57,358 nt of DNA, taken from Candidatus Binatia bacterium. GTDB taxonomy: Bacteria; Desulfobacterota; Binatia; UBA9968. Each line of letters opens with the position of its first letter. Within the stretch, counting starts at the first letter, position 1. Both the position numbers and the translations under genes were made by a program. A model generated the notes under the pieces. It saw only the letters and a program-made list of their open reading frames with translations. It ran no database searches and was not told where the DNA came from. Positions 41,687-50,751 of this stretch are shown here, piece by piece. The stretch covers positions 1 to 57,358 of the forward strand of contig DASXUF010000102.1 of NCBI GenBank assembly GCA_036504975.1. The letters are read 5' to 3'.

Positions 41687-43423
41687 TCAGCCCTCATCCT
41701 TCATCTTTTTTCTGACTTTCGCCGTTTCTTCTACGTCGATCACCCACTGCTCCGGCAAACGCACCAGCTCGTCATCGCGTCCGGTGAAGCGAATAACCAC
41801 GCCGTAGTCCCGCGCCGCGGCTTCCACCGTCACATAACCCGCGATCACATCCTGACGCACCCGCTCAGGATCGCGGCTGAGAGGGTCGCCGTAGCCGCCG
41901 CCGCCGGGAAGATTCAGATGAACGGCCTGGCCGCGCGCAAGCTCGATCTGTGACTTGGGATTCGGACGCGCGCCGTTATCCAGCGCCAGCTCGCCGGCCA
42001 AGCCCGGCTTGCCGCCGAGCAGACCCGGCGCGGCATATCTCGTTCGATCGACGATCGAACTGACGCTCCATCCTCCTTCGCCGCGGCTGGTAAATTCCGT
42101 GAGTTGCCCCAAACCGCCGCGCCAGCCGCCGGCGCCGCCGGAATCGGCGCGCAGCTCGCGCCGCCGCATCACCAGCGGCGAAAGGCTTTCGATCACCTCA
42201 GCCGGCACGCCCGCCACGCCGCTGGGAAAGCCGACGGCGCTGAGGCCGTCTTTCGTCGGCCGCGCGCCGGTGCCGCCGACCTGGAAGATCGTCATCGTAA
42301 ACGGCGGATTCTGCCCGCGCCACACGCTGAGCCAGATCGGATCGGCGCCCGGCACGAGGAGACGCCCGGGCAAGGCGTCTGCCAGCGCGGCGAAGATCGC
42401 GCTCGGCACGAAATGGCCGACGGCCTGGCGGCTCGCCACCGGCGCGGGCTCGAGCGCGTTCAGAATGCTCCCCGGCGGCGCGCTCACGCGGACGGGGCGG
42501 AAGCTTCCCTCGTTGTGCGGTACGTCCGGATAAATCGCCGCCTTGACGGCGAAGCTCGCGTAGGCATGCGTGTAGTTCAGCACGACGTTGATGCCGTGCG
42601 CGCTCTCGGGCGATGAACCGGCAAAGTCGATTAGAATCTCGTCGTCCTCGACCGCCACGCGGCAGCGAATCACTATCGGCTCTTCGAAGCCGTCGCTCCA
42701 GGTCTCGCTTTGCCACTCTCCTTTCGGCAGCGCGCGGATTTTTTCCCGCACGGCGGCCTCGGATCGGCGGATGATCTCCTCGGCGGCGGGATCGATGCTT
42801 TCGAGCCCGAATTCTTTCATCATCTCGAGCAACGCCCGGCCGCCGGCGTCGTTGCACGCGGTCTGCGCGTAGAGGTCGCCCACGACTTCGTCCGGCTGGC
42901 GCACGTTCGCGCGGATAATCTGGAGCAGAATTTTGTTCGCCTCGCCGCGCTCGAAGAGCTTCATGATCGGCAGCCGTAGGCCTTCCTCGTAGACCTCGCG
43001 CGCTTCGGCGGAAAGAATCCGGCCGCCGATATCGGCGGCGTGGCAGGTGTTGGCGAAGAACGCGACCAGCCGTCCGTCTTTAAAAATCGGCGTCGTGATC
43101 GTGATATCGTTGATCTGTCCCGCGGTCATCCAGGGGTCGTTGGTGATAAGTACGTCGCCGGGCGCGAGCTTCTCGCGCGGAAACGCTGCGAGGAAATGGG
43201 GCATCGAGCTCGCCATGGCGTTGATGTGGCCGGGCGTGCCGGTGATCGACTGGGCGATCATATGCCCTTTCGTGTCGAACACGCCGCAGGCGAGGTCCTG
43301 GCTCTCGCGGACAATTGTACTAAAGGCGGTGCGGATCAGCGCGTCCTGCTGCTCGTTGGCGACCGAGAGCAGCCGGTTCCAGATGACTTCGAGAGTAACC
43401 GGGTCTATGGAGTTACCGACCAT
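41687..43423 (-). CDS. hyuB: hydantoinase B / oxoprolinase subunit
   Basis: 578 residues from the ATG at 43423 (MVGNSIDPVTLEVIWNRLL); an upstream ATG at 43456 lies deeper in hyuA. Characteristic HyuB elements: VANEQQDALIRTAFSTIVRES, MIAQSITGTPGHINAM, DVLITNDPWMTAGQINDIT, and GGGGYGDPLSRDP near the C-terminus. With HyuA it forms an ATP-dependent hydantoinase, 5-oxoprolinase or acetone-carboxylase-like enzyme; which cannot be told here. Overlaps hyuA by 11 bases. Confidence 0.93.
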   Translation of the reverse strand: MVGNSIDPVTLEVIWNRLLSVANEQQDALIRTAFSTIVRESQDLACGVFDTKGHMIAQSITGTPGHINAMASSMPHFLAAFPREKLAPGDVLITNDPWMTAGQINDITITTPIFKDGRLVAFFANTCHAADIGGRILSAEAREVYEEGLRLPIMKLFERGEANKILLQIIRANVRQPDEVVGDLYAQTACNDAGGRALLEMMKEFGLESIDPAAEEIIRRSEAAVREKIRALPKGEWQSETWSDGFEEPIVIRCRVAVEDDEILIDFAGSSPESAHGINVVLNYTHAYASFAVKAAIYPDVPHNEGSFRPVRVSAPPGSILNALEPAPVASRQAVGHFVPSAIFAALADALPGRLLVPGADPIWLSVWRGQNPPFTMTIFQVGGTGARPTKDGLSAVGFPSGVAGVPAEVIESLSPLVMRRRELRADSGGAGGWRGGLGQLTEFTSRGEGGWSVSSIVDRTRYAAPGLLGGKPGLAGELALDNGARPNPKSQIELARGQAVHLNLPGGGGYGDPLSRDPERVRQDVIAGYVTVEAAARDYGVVIRFTGRDDELVRLPEQWVIDVEETAKVRKKMKDEG

Positions 43424-45491
43424 GGGCAAATTCCACGATGACGTTGAGATGCTCATCCACGCGGCCGTGTCCGCGCGCGCCGACGATCAAGGTCGATTCG
43501 CGTTCTTCGACGATCGCGGGGCCGCTGAAAGTTGCGCCGGGCCCGAGCGCATAGCGATCGTACACCGGCGTCTCGATGTAGCCGCCCTGTTCGGGGAAAT
43601 AGGCGCGCCGGTTTCCTTTGAGCGCGCGTTTGCCGCCGTTAGTCTCGCGGGGCAAACGAAAGTCCATCGCCGGATTCGGTCCCCCCGCGACGACGCGCCA
43701 GTTGATTACCTCGAGAGGAACCTCCGGTCCTTTGCGTCCGTACAGGCTGCGATAGACTTCCTCGAACGCGCTTTGAATATTTCCCATGTGCCAGTCGCTC
43801 AACCGGCCGTCCGGCAGAGGCACGGATACTTCATGTCCCTGGCCGACGTAACGCATGTCCGCCGTGCGCTCATAGTGAATGTCCGACGGCGATAGCCCCG
43901 AGCTTTCCAGGATCGCGCGGCCTTCATCGGCCATCTCCGCCAGCAGCGTGTTGGCCGAAGTCCATTCCATGTTGTCGAGACGACTGTACGAGCTGCGCAC
44001 GAAATCGAACGCCAGCGGCGCGGCGAGGAGTCCAAAGGTCGAGCCGACGCCCGCGCCGAACGGCGAGATCAGCGCGGGTAGGTGAAGAATCTCCGCGACG
44101 CGATAACCGTGGACCGGGCCGGCGCCGCCGAAGGCGTAGAGCGGCATGCGCCGCGGGTCCTTGCCGCGCTCGCCGAGATGGGCGCGCGCCGCGTTGGCCA
44201 TATTTTCGCCGACGATCTGATGGATGCCCCAGGCGACTTGCTCGACGCTCAATCTTAATTTTTCCGCCAAACGCGACAGCGCACGGCGCGCAGCCTCGAG
44301 ATCGAGTTTCATCCGGCCGCCAAGAAAATAATTTGCGTCCAAATAACCCAGCACCAGATCGGCGTCGGTCACCGTCGGCTCTTCGCCGCCGCGGCCATAG
44401 CAGGCCGGACCCGGCTCGGCGCCGGCGCTTTCCGGCCCGACCTTCAGCAAGCCGAGCGCGTCCACGCGCGCGACGCTGCCGCCGCCCGCGCCGATCTCGA
44501 TCATGTCGATCACGGGAATTTTTACCGGGAGACCGCTGCCTTTTCTGAAGCGATATACGCGATCCACTTCGAACTCGTGCGCCTTGAGCGGCTTGCCGTC
44601 TTCCACCGCGCACAGTTTTGCCGTGGTCCCGCCCATGTCGAAGGAAAGAAGATCGGAAAATCCCGCGCGCGCGCCGAGATGGGCCGCGGCGAGCGCGCCC
44701 GCCGCCGGGCCGGACTCCAGCAGGCGCACGGGAAAGCGCGCCGCGGTCTCGGTGGTGGCGATGCCGCCGCTCGAGAGCATGACGAAAAAATTACCCTGAA
44801 ACGAGAGCCGGTCGAGTCGCCGGCGGAGCTCCTGAAGATAGTCGGCGACGCGCTCCTGCACGTACACGTTGGCGACCGTGGTGCTCGTTCTCTGGTACTC
44901 GCGGATTTCCGCGACGACCTCGCAACTCAGCGAGACGCGGATCTCCGGCGCTGTCTCTTTGATAATTTCCGCTGTGCGGCGCTCGTGGGCGGGATTGCGA
45001 AAACTGTTCAAATAGCAAACGGCGATGGCTTGGATGCCTTTGTCACGCAGTTCGCCGACCAGACGGCGGACGAAAGCTTCGTCCAGCGGCTCGAGCACGC
45101 TGCCGTCGGCGGCGACGCGCTCGGGGACGTCGAAGCGTAGATAGCGCGGCACCAGCGGCCTGGGGAAATCGAGGTTGAGATCGTAAAGCTCGTAGCGCTG
45201 CTCGCGGCCGATCTCGAGCGCGTCGCGGAAACCCGACGTTGTAAGCAGGGCAGTGGGTGCGCCTTTGCGCTCGATGATCGCGTTGGTGACGAGCGTCGTG
45301 CCGTGGACCAGCGTGCCGCCTGTGGTGAGCGAAGTCGAACCATCGCCCAGCGCCGGCCCGAGTGCCGCCTCTACCGCCAAGCTGGGATCGCCCGGAGTCG
45401 TCAGCGTCTTGCCGATGACGGCGCGGCCGTCCGCGCCGATCAAAAGAAGATCGGTGAAGGTGCCGCCGATGTCCACGCCCACACGATACAT
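43413..45491 (-). CDS. hyuA: hydantoinase A / oxoprolinase subunit
   Basis: 692 residues starting MYRVGVDIGGTFTDLLLI, the ASKHA-type phosphate-binding motif of HyuA; SFDMGGTTAKLCAVEDG near 285 is the second nucleotide-binding element, and GGAGPVHGYRVAEIL marks the C-terminal part. ATP-dependent opening of an imide, lactam or ketone substrate together with HyuB. Follows the LLM oxidoreductase after a 75-base AT-rich repeat. Confidence 0.93.
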   Translation of the reverse strand: MYRVGVDIGGTFTDLLLIGADGRAVIGKTLTTPGDPSLAVEAALGPALGDGSTSLTTGGTLVHGTTLVTNAIIERKGAPTALLTTSGFRDALEIGREQRYELYDLNLDFPRPLVPRYLRFDVPERVAADGSVLEPLDEAFVRRLVGELRDKGIQAIAVCYLNSFRNPAHERRTAEIIKETAPEIRVSLSCEVVAEIREYQRTSTTVANVYVQERVADYLQELRRRLDRLSFQGNFFVMLSSGGIATTETAARFPVRLLESGPAAGALAAAHLGARAGFSDLLSFDMGGTTAKLCAVEDGKPLKAHEFEVDRVYRFRKGSGLPVKIPVIDMIEIGAGGGSVARVDALGLLKVGPESAGAEPGPACYGRGGEEPTVTDADLVLGYLDANYFLGGRMKLDLEAARRALSRLAEKLRLSVEQVAWGIHQIVGENMANAARAHLGERGKDPRRMPLYAFGGAGPVHGYRVAEILHLPALISPFGAGVGSTFGLLAAPLAFDFVRSSYSRLDNMEWTSANTLLAEMADEGRAILESSGLSPSDIHYERTADMRYVGQGHEVSVPLPDGRLSDWHMGNIQSAFEEVYRSLYGRKGPEVPLEVINWRVVAGGPNPAMDFRLPRETNGGKRALKGNRRAYFPEQGGYIETPVYDRYALGPGATFSGPAIVEERESTLIVGARGHGRVDEHLNVIVEFAHGR

Positions 45492-45556
45492 AAATTTTGG
45501 ATTTTAGATTTTCGATTTTAGATTGAATCCAAAATCGGCAATCCAAAATCTAAAAT
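45492..45556. repeat. AT-rich inverted repeat upstream of hyuA
   Basis: TTTTGGATTTTAGATTTTCG and its approximate inverse (CCAAAATCGGCAATCCAAAATC) form a long AT-rich hairpin directly upstream of the hyuA start; it may act as a leader or terminator between the LLM gene and hyuA. Confidence 0.65.
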
Positions 45557-45566
45557 GGGCCTTTTT

Positions 45567-46583
45567 TCATCTTTGCGAAAAAAGGTCGAGCACCCGCTGC
45601 GTCTGGTGATTGGCGGCGGGACGGAGCAGCGGGATCTTGACGCCGGCGTCGCGGTATTGCTGGACGCGCTTCTTCACCTCATCCGGCGTCCCGCTCGCGG
45701 TCATGCCCTCGACGTAGGAATCCGGAATCGCCTTGATGAGTCCGTCCATTCCTCCGGCGGCGTGGGCCTTCTCGAACAGTGGAATGTCTTCCTTCCTGAT
45801 GTAAGGCTCGCCGACGCGCATCTTCGGCCCTGCGATGAAGGAGATCTGGACCGGATCGAGCTTTGTCGCCACTTCCCAGCGGACTTGATCGAGCGCTTTC
45901 TTATGGTCGTCCTCGACCGAGCAGTTGATGATCTGCGCGACCTCGAACTTGGAGAAATTTCTGCCCGCGGCTTCGGCCGACTGGCGAATGATCTTGAGCG
46001 CGTTCACCGTATATTCCGGCGAGCAGACCGCGTTCAGAACGACGCCGTCGGCGACTTGCCCGGCGAGCTTGAGGCCGGTCGTGCTCGTCGCCGGAGCGTA
46101 AATCGGAATGAACGTGCGAATCGGCTTCCAGCCTAATCCTACGTTGTCGAAGTTGACGTACTGGCCGTGGTAGGAAACTTTCTCGCCGGTGAGAAGCAGG
46201 CGCATCGACTCGATGTATTCCTTCAGCACTTGTGCCGGCGTGGCGGTCACGTCCGGATCGAGGGCGTGCACTCGCTGGTGACTTTTCGTGCAGGCGCCCG
46301 GCGCCATCGTCATCCGCCCTCCGGTCAGCTCGTCCAGGCTCGCCAGTGACTGCGCCATGACGAGCGGGCTGCGGAGGCGGACGATCTGAGTGGAGCCGAG
46401 AATCATCTTCTTCGTCGCCAAACCAATGGCGGCCAGCGCCGTTACCGAGTCGCGCATGATCTCGATGGTCTCCGAGAAAAAAGCCATCTCGTAGCCGCGC
46501 TCTTCCGCTTGCCGCATCAAGGCGGCGATCTCTCTCACGTTGGTAAATTTGCCGTAGCCTAGCGCAAAACCGACTCGTGCCAC
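45567..46583 (-). CDS. LLM-class flavin-dependent oxidoreductase
   Basis: 338 residues from a GTG at 46583, chosen because GGAGAGGAG lies 6-8 bases upstream; a longer ATG frame to 46631 lacks one. Luciferase-like monooxygenase fold: RVGFALGYGKFTNV, an EERGYEMAFFSETIEIM segment, LASLDELTGGRMTMAPGAC and PIYAPATSTTGLKLAGQVADGVVLN. Such proteins use FMN or F420 to oxidise or reduce small molecules. It heads the leftward hyuA/hyuB/SDR/aldolase cluster. Confidence 0.9.
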   Translation of the reverse strand: MARVGFALGYGKFTNVREIAALMRQAEERGYEMAFFSETIEIMRDSVTALAAIGLATKKMILGSTQIVRLRSPLVMAQSLASLDELTGGRMTMAPGACTKSHQRVHALDPDVTATPAQVLKEYIESMRLLLTGEKVSYHGQYVNFDNVGLGWKPIRTFIPIYAPATSTTGLKLAGQVADGVVLNAVCSPEYTVNALKIIRQSAEAAGRNFSKFEVAQIINCSVEDDHKKALDQVRWEVATKLDPVQISFIAGPKMRVGEPYIRKEDIPLFEKAHAAGGMDGLIKAIPDSYVEGMTASGTPDEVKKRVQQYRDAGVKIPLLRPAANHQTQRVLDLFSQR

Positions 46584-46904
46584 GTTTTCTCCTCTCCAGC
46601 GCGCGTGATATGAGTTCGTAGCTACCCTCAAAAGGAGTCGCTGTCAAACCATGTGTATCAGAAAGCGCGCCGGGTTTCAGCTTTTCGGACCGGCGCCGTC
46701 GGTTTGACATCCCAAATTTGTCTGTGTTAGTCGCGAGAGAGGCGCAGGCATCATGGAGACGAATTCTCATCAAGAACGACGCCGTGATCGCCATGATCAT
46801 CGACGCCGCGCCGTGATGGAGAGGCTCCCGTACAAGCTACAACCCAAATAGCCGTTTGAGTAGATCAGCCAAGACGAGAAAATTTTTTGCCAGGAGGTCA
46901 CGTC
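46584..46904. other. divergent intergenic region
   Basis: About 320 bases between the LLM gene and the peptide-binding protein. No gene is convincing; the CAGGAGGTC ribosome-binding site of the next gene is at 46891-46899. A GACGCCG...CGTGATGG near-duplication occurs at about 46777-46820. Confidence 0.5.
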
Positions 46905-48506
46905 ATGGGCAAGCGAATCTCCGAGCTAATTTTTGTCGGACTCCTTTCCGTTCTGATTGCGGGAGCGGCTTCTGCCGCTCAGGTGCCAAAGGCGGGCGGC
47001 GTTCTCAATGCCACGCTCACCGAGGCGCCGCCCAGCTTCTCACTCCACGAAGAGGTCACGATCTCGACGGTCTGGCCGATGATGCCCTGCTACAACAACC
47101 TGATTCTCTTTGATCCATTAAAGAAGCAGGAGAGCATGGAGACGATCATCCCGGAGCTGGCGGAGAAATGGACGTTACAGGACGGCGGAAGGAGCCTGGT
47201 CTTTTTTCTCAGGAAGGACGTGAAGTGGCACGACGGCCGGCCCTTTAGTTCGAAAGACGTGAAACATACCTTTGATACCATTCGGGAAGTCGAAGGAGTG
47301 ACGGCCAAGCTCCGTGTGAACCCGCGCAAGCTCTGGTACGAGAACGTGGAGTCGATCGACGCGAGCACGCCCGACGCGGTGGTCTTCCGGCTCAAGCGTC
47401 CGCAGCAGTCGCTCATCCTCATGCTGGCCTCCGGTTACGCGCCGATCTATCCCGCTCACGTTCCGGTCACCGAGCTGCGCTCCAAGTGCCTAGGCACCGG
47501 CCCGTTCAAGCTCAAGGAGTACCGGCAGGGCGAGCTGATCGAGATGGTGAAAAATCCCGATTACTTCGTCAAGGGCCGGCCCTATCTCGACGGCATCCGC
47601 TACACCATCATCAAAGATCGCTCCACCCGCTACGCGGCCCTGCAGGCGGGCCGGCAGGACATCCCGTTTATCTGGGAAGTCGCGAAAACAAACGCCGAGA
47701 CGACGAAACGCGCCGTGCCGAAGCTCGTTCTCGTCGAATCGAGCACCAACGTCAACGACCACATTCTGGTGAACCTCACGCGGCCGCTGTTCAAGGAGCC
47801 GAAGATCCGGAACGCCGTCAGTCTCGCCGTCGATCGCAAGGGCTACATCCAGGCCGGCAGGCAGGGCGCGGCGATTATCGGCGGCGTGATGCTGCCGAAG
47901 CCGTATGGCGTGTGGGGATTGCCGGAGGCCGAGCAGAAAAAGATCCCGGGCTTTGGCGATGCGGCCAAAAACAAAGCCGAAGCGAAAAAACTCCTGGCCG
48001 AAATGGGCTACGGGCCGTCCAAGCCGCTCAAGTTCACCGTCTCGACCCGCGCGATCCCGATTTACGTCGACATCTCCGGCTTCATCATCGACCAGTTCAA
48101 GCAAGTGGGGATCGAGGCCACGCTGGAGCAGGTGGAGACCGGCGTGTGGCACGCGAAGATGACGCGGCGGGAATTCGACGTCGCCGTCAACGCGACCGGC
48201 ATCGGCCCGGACGATCCGGACGCCAATCTGTACGAGAATTTCAAATGCGTCTCGGCCCGCAATTACTCGGCCTACTGCAGCGAAGAGATGGACCGGCTGA
48301 TCGAGCAGCAGTCGCAGACTCTCGAGCAGAAGAAGCGTCTGCAGCTCGTCAATGAGATCGACAAACGCCTCCAGCTCGACGGCGCGCGCATGATGCTCGG
48401 CTGGAGCAAAGAGTACGTGGTCATGTGGCCGCACGTGAAGAACGTCGTGCCGCACCAGTCGATTTACAACTACGGACGGATGCAGGAAGTTTGGCTCGAT
48501 AAGTGA
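46905..48506 (+). CDS. peptide/solute ABC substrate-binding protein (SBP family 5)
   Basis: 533 residues from the ATG at 46905 with AGGAGGT 6 bases upstream. Signal peptide to about residue 25 (GAASA-AQVPK), then the family-5 body (LAEKWTLQDGGRSLVFFLRKDVKWHDGRPFSSKDVKHTFD, GTGPFKLKEYRQGE) and a C-terminal ...NYGRMQEVWLDK. Binds oligopeptides, nickel, or other solutes for a Dpp/Opp-like importer. The two permeases follow directly. Confidence 0.92.
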   Translation: MGKRISELIFVGLLSVLIAGAASAAQVPKAGGVLNATLTEAPPSFSLHEEVTISTVWPMMPCYNNLILFDPLKKQESMETIIPELAEKWTLQDGGRSLVFFLRKDVKWHDGRPFSSKDVKHTFDTIREVEGVTAKLRVNPRKLWYENVESIDASTPDAVVFRLKRPQQSLILMLASGYAPIYPAHVPVTELRSKCLGTGPFKLKEYRQGELIEMVKNPDYFVKGRPYLDGIRYTIIKDRSTRYAALQAGRQDIPFIWEVAKTNAETTKRAVPKLVLVESSTNVNDHILVNLTRPLFKEPKIRNAVSLAVDRKGYIQAGRQGAAIIGGVMLPKPYGVWGLPEAEQKKIPGFGDAAKNKAEAKKLLAEMGYGPSKPLKFTVSTRAIPIYVDISGFIIDQFKQVGIEATLEQVETGVWHAKMTRREFDVAVNATGIGPDDPDANLYENFKCVSARNYSAYCSEEMDRLIEQQSQTLEQKKRLQLVNEIDKRLQLDGARMMLGWSKEYVVMWPHVKNVVPHQSIYNYGRMQEVWLDK

Positions 48507-48512
48507 CGCGCC

Positions 48513-49469
48513 GTGTTCTTTTACCTTCTCCAGCGTCTGCTCACCGCCGTTCTGACCCTGTTCGGAATGTCGGTCTTGATCTTCGTCATGCTGCGCGTCG
48601 TTCCCGGAGATATCGTCGATATCATCTTTTCCGCGGCAGGCTTCGTGAACCCGGCGGACAAGGCCGCGCTGGCGCGCGAGATGGGCTTGGACCGGCCGAT
48701 CGCGGTGCAATACGGCCGCTGGCTCAGGGACATCGCGAAAGGGGACTTGGGGAAGTCTTACCGCTATGACGTGCCCGCCTGGCAGATCGTCAAGCCGCGC
48801 ATTCCCGTCACGGTCGAGTTAGCCGTCCTTGCAATTTTGATCGCGGTCGTCCTGGGAGTTTTCACCGGCGTGGTGAGCGCCGCGCGCCAGGACAGCGCCC
48901 TAGACTATGTCCTGCGCATCTTCAGTCTCGCCGGCCTCTCCATGCCCTCGTTCTGGCTCGGCATGCTGATCATTCTCTTTCTGGTCTCCTGGGCGGGATG
49001 GATTCCGGCAATGACTTACGTCTCGCCGTTTCAGGATCTGCGCGCGCATCTCCTTCAGTTTATCTTTCCCGCTCTGGCGGTCGGCTACCGCGGCTCCGCC
49101 CTGATCATGCGCATCACCCGCTCCGCGATGCTGGAAGTCCTGCGCGAGGATTACATTCGAACAGCGCGGGCCAAGGGGCTGCGTGAGCGGTCCGTGGTGT
49201 TCGGCCACGCGCTGAGCAACGCCATGCTTCCCATCATCACCGTGACCGGCTTCGAGTTCGCCTTCATGATCGGCGGGCTGGTCGTCACCGAGACCGTGTT
49301 CAATCTTCCCGGCGTGGCGCGCTACCTCGTCGACGCGATTCTCTGGCGCGATTATCCGGTGGCGCAAAATCTCGTCATGCTCATCGCCATCGTCGTGGTC
49401 GCGGTGAATCTCTCGGTCGATCTCCTGTACGGTTATCTCGATCCGCGCATCCGCTATGGAACCCGGTGA
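48513..49469 (+). CDS. Dpp/Opp-type ABC permease (DppB-like)
   Basis: 318 residues, GTG start 6 bases after the preceding stop. About six hydrophobic helices with the binding-protein-dependent permease coupling motif region (EVLREDYIRTARAKGLRERSVVFGHALSNAMLPI, about 208-240) and the usual GGLVVTETVFNLPGVA element. Forms the heterodimeric channel with the next gene. Confidence 0.93.
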   Translation: MFFYLLQRLLTAVLTLFGMSVLIFVMLRVVPGDIVDIIFSAAGFVNPADKAALAREMGLDRPIAVQYGRWLRDIAKGDLGKSYRYDVPAWQIVKPRIPVTVELAVLAILIAVVLGVFTGVVSAARQDSALDYVLRIFSLAGLSMPSFWLGMLIILFLVSWAGWIPAMTYVSPFQDLRAHLLQFIFPALAVGYRGSALIMRITRSAMLEVLREDYIRTARAKGLRERSVVFGHALSNAMLPIITVTGFEFAFMIGGLVVTETVFNLPGVARYLVDAILWRDYPVAQNLVMLIAIVVVAVNLSVDLLYGYLDPRIRYGTR

Positions 49470-50326
49470 GCAACATGCCGGCGAAAAATTTCATTGATTC
49501 TTGTCGCCGGAAACCGCTGGGCGCTTTGGGCGGGTTACTGATCCTCGCGATGGTTCTGACGGCGGTTTTCGCAGACGCGATCGCGACCCACGACCCGATC
49601 CGGACCGACGCCGAGCACACGCTCGCGCGCCCGAGCCGGGCCCACTGGCTCGGCACGGATAATCTCGGACGGGATATCTACAGCCGCATCGTGCATGGCG
49701 CCAGAGTCTCGCTCATGGTGGGACTCGGATCGACCTTGCTCGGCGCCGCGCTCGGCGCGGTAATCGGCCTTCTCTCGGGCTACTCAGGCGGCTGGCTCGA
49801 TCTCTTTTTGCAGCGCGTGATGGAAATTCTACAGGGGCTGCCGCTATTGATCCTGGCCCTGGTGATGACTGCGGCGCTGAGACCCTCAGTCGGCAACGTT
49901 ATCGTCGCCATCTCGGTGCCCATCATTCCCATGGCGCAGCGGGTCATCCGCAGCAGCGTTCTCGCCATTCGCGAATTCGCGTATATCGAGGCGGCGCGCG
50001 CGCTGGGAGTCGGACACCTGAGCATCGCCTTTCGCCATATTCTGCCCAACACCGTCGGACCGTTCATCGTTTTGACGACGACGCAATTCGGCAGCGCCAT
50101 TCTCGTCGAGGCGGCCTTGAGCTTCCTGGGGCTCGGCGTGCCGGAGCCCTGGCCGTCTTGGGGACGGATGCTTTCGGTCTCGGCGGCGGAGTTCGCGCAA
50201 AAGGCGCCGTGGCTCGTCATCTTTCCGGGCAGCGCCATTAGCTTGGTGGTCTTCGCGTCGAATCTTTTGGGCGACGCGCTCCGCGACACGCTCGACCCGC
50301 GCCTCAGGCGGGCGCAGAGTGCGTGA
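49466..50326 (+). CDS. Dpp/Opp-type ABC permease (DppC-like)
   Basis: 286 residues starting GTG at 49466, overlapping the previous stop by 4 bases (GTGA). Hydrophobic N-terminus, then HWLGTDNLGRDIYSRIVHGARVSL, the DppC hallmark, and the EAA-type loop EFAYIEAARALGVGHLSIAFRHILPN (about 170-195). No DppD/DppF ATPases follow: the next sequence is repeats, so the ATPases are elsewhere or shared. Confidence 0.93.
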   Translation: MSNMPAKNFIDSCRRKPLGALGGLLILAMVLTAVFADAIATHDPIRTDAEHTLARPSRAHWLGTDNLGRDIYSRIVHGARVSLMVGLGSTLLGAALGAVIGLLSGYSGGWLDLFLQRVMEILQGLPLLILALVMTAALRPSVGNVIVAISVPIIPMAQRVIRSSVLAIREFAYIEAARALGVGHLSIAFRHILPNTVGPFIVLTTTQFGSAILVEAALSFLGLGVPEPWPSWGRMLSVSAAEFAQKAPWLVIFPGSAISLVVFASNLLGDALRDTLDPRLRRAQSA

Positions 50327-50375
50327 ACTAAAACAAAAAATACTATCTCACCACGAAGGACACAAAGGTCACGTG

Positions 50376-50425
50376 CCCTCACCCCTTCCCTCTCCCGCGT
50401 GCGGGAGAGGGTGAGGGAGAGGGTC
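50376..50425. repeat. CCCTCTCCC palindromic repeat
   Basis: CCCTCACCCCTTCCCTCTCCCGC-GT-GCGGGAGAGGGTGAGGG, a long near-perfect stem. Confidence 0.82.
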
Positions 50426-50426
50426 G

Positions 50427-50503
50427 TTCGCGCAAAGGCGCAAAGGCCGCCAAGTGAGAAGATTAAGAATTAAAAACTTTGCGTGCTTGGCGTCTTGGCG
50501 CGC
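50427..50503. repeat. CGCAAAGGCGCAAAGG / CTTGGCGTCTTGGCG repeat
   Basis: TTCGCGCAAAGGCGCAAAGG, GCCAAGTGAGAAG, then AAAACTTTGCGTGCTTGGCG and TCTTGGCGCGCC: the same words as the repeat at 9607-9729. Confidence 0.65.
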
Positions 50504-50551
50504 CCTCCCACCTTCCCTCTCCCGCTAGCGGGAGAGGGTGAGGGAGAGGGA
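50504..50551. repeat. CCCTCTCCC palindromic repeat
   Basis: CCCACCTTCCCTCTCCCGC-TA-GCGGGAGAGGGTGAGGGAGAGGG. Together with 50376-50425 it makes two units of the family within 180 bases, separated by the CTTGGCG repeat. Confidence 0.8.
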
Positions 50552-50554
50552 GGT

Positions 50555-50665
50555 ATCTCGTTCAAAATTTAAATTTGGGTCTTTCGGATTGTTTCGGATT
50601 TCGAAATTCAAATTTCGGATTTAGTATTTTCGGTTTGTTTCGGATTTCGGGCTTCGGATTTCGAA
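50555..50665. repeat. AT-rich TTTCGGATT tandem repeats
   Basis: Several repeats of TTTCGGATT / TTCGGATTTCG lie between the repeats and the GAF gene. No gene seen from 50327 to 50751. Confidence 0.6.
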
Positions 50666-50751
50666 CTTGACGCCTACCTCTGTATCGCATACTTTTAGGC
50701 CGCCTTTCCTAGCCGGGCTTTTTGCTTTGGAGGACTCCGATTTCCAAGAAG

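Noticed and set aside
46753..46851. 32-codon frame before the peptide-binding protein
   Set aside because: Very Arg-rich, no ribosome-binding site and no membrane or domain pattern; likely chance.
47490..48710. Leftward frame of 406 residues opposite the peptide-binding protein
   Set aside because: Antisense to a convincing SBP-5 gene; no domain recognised.
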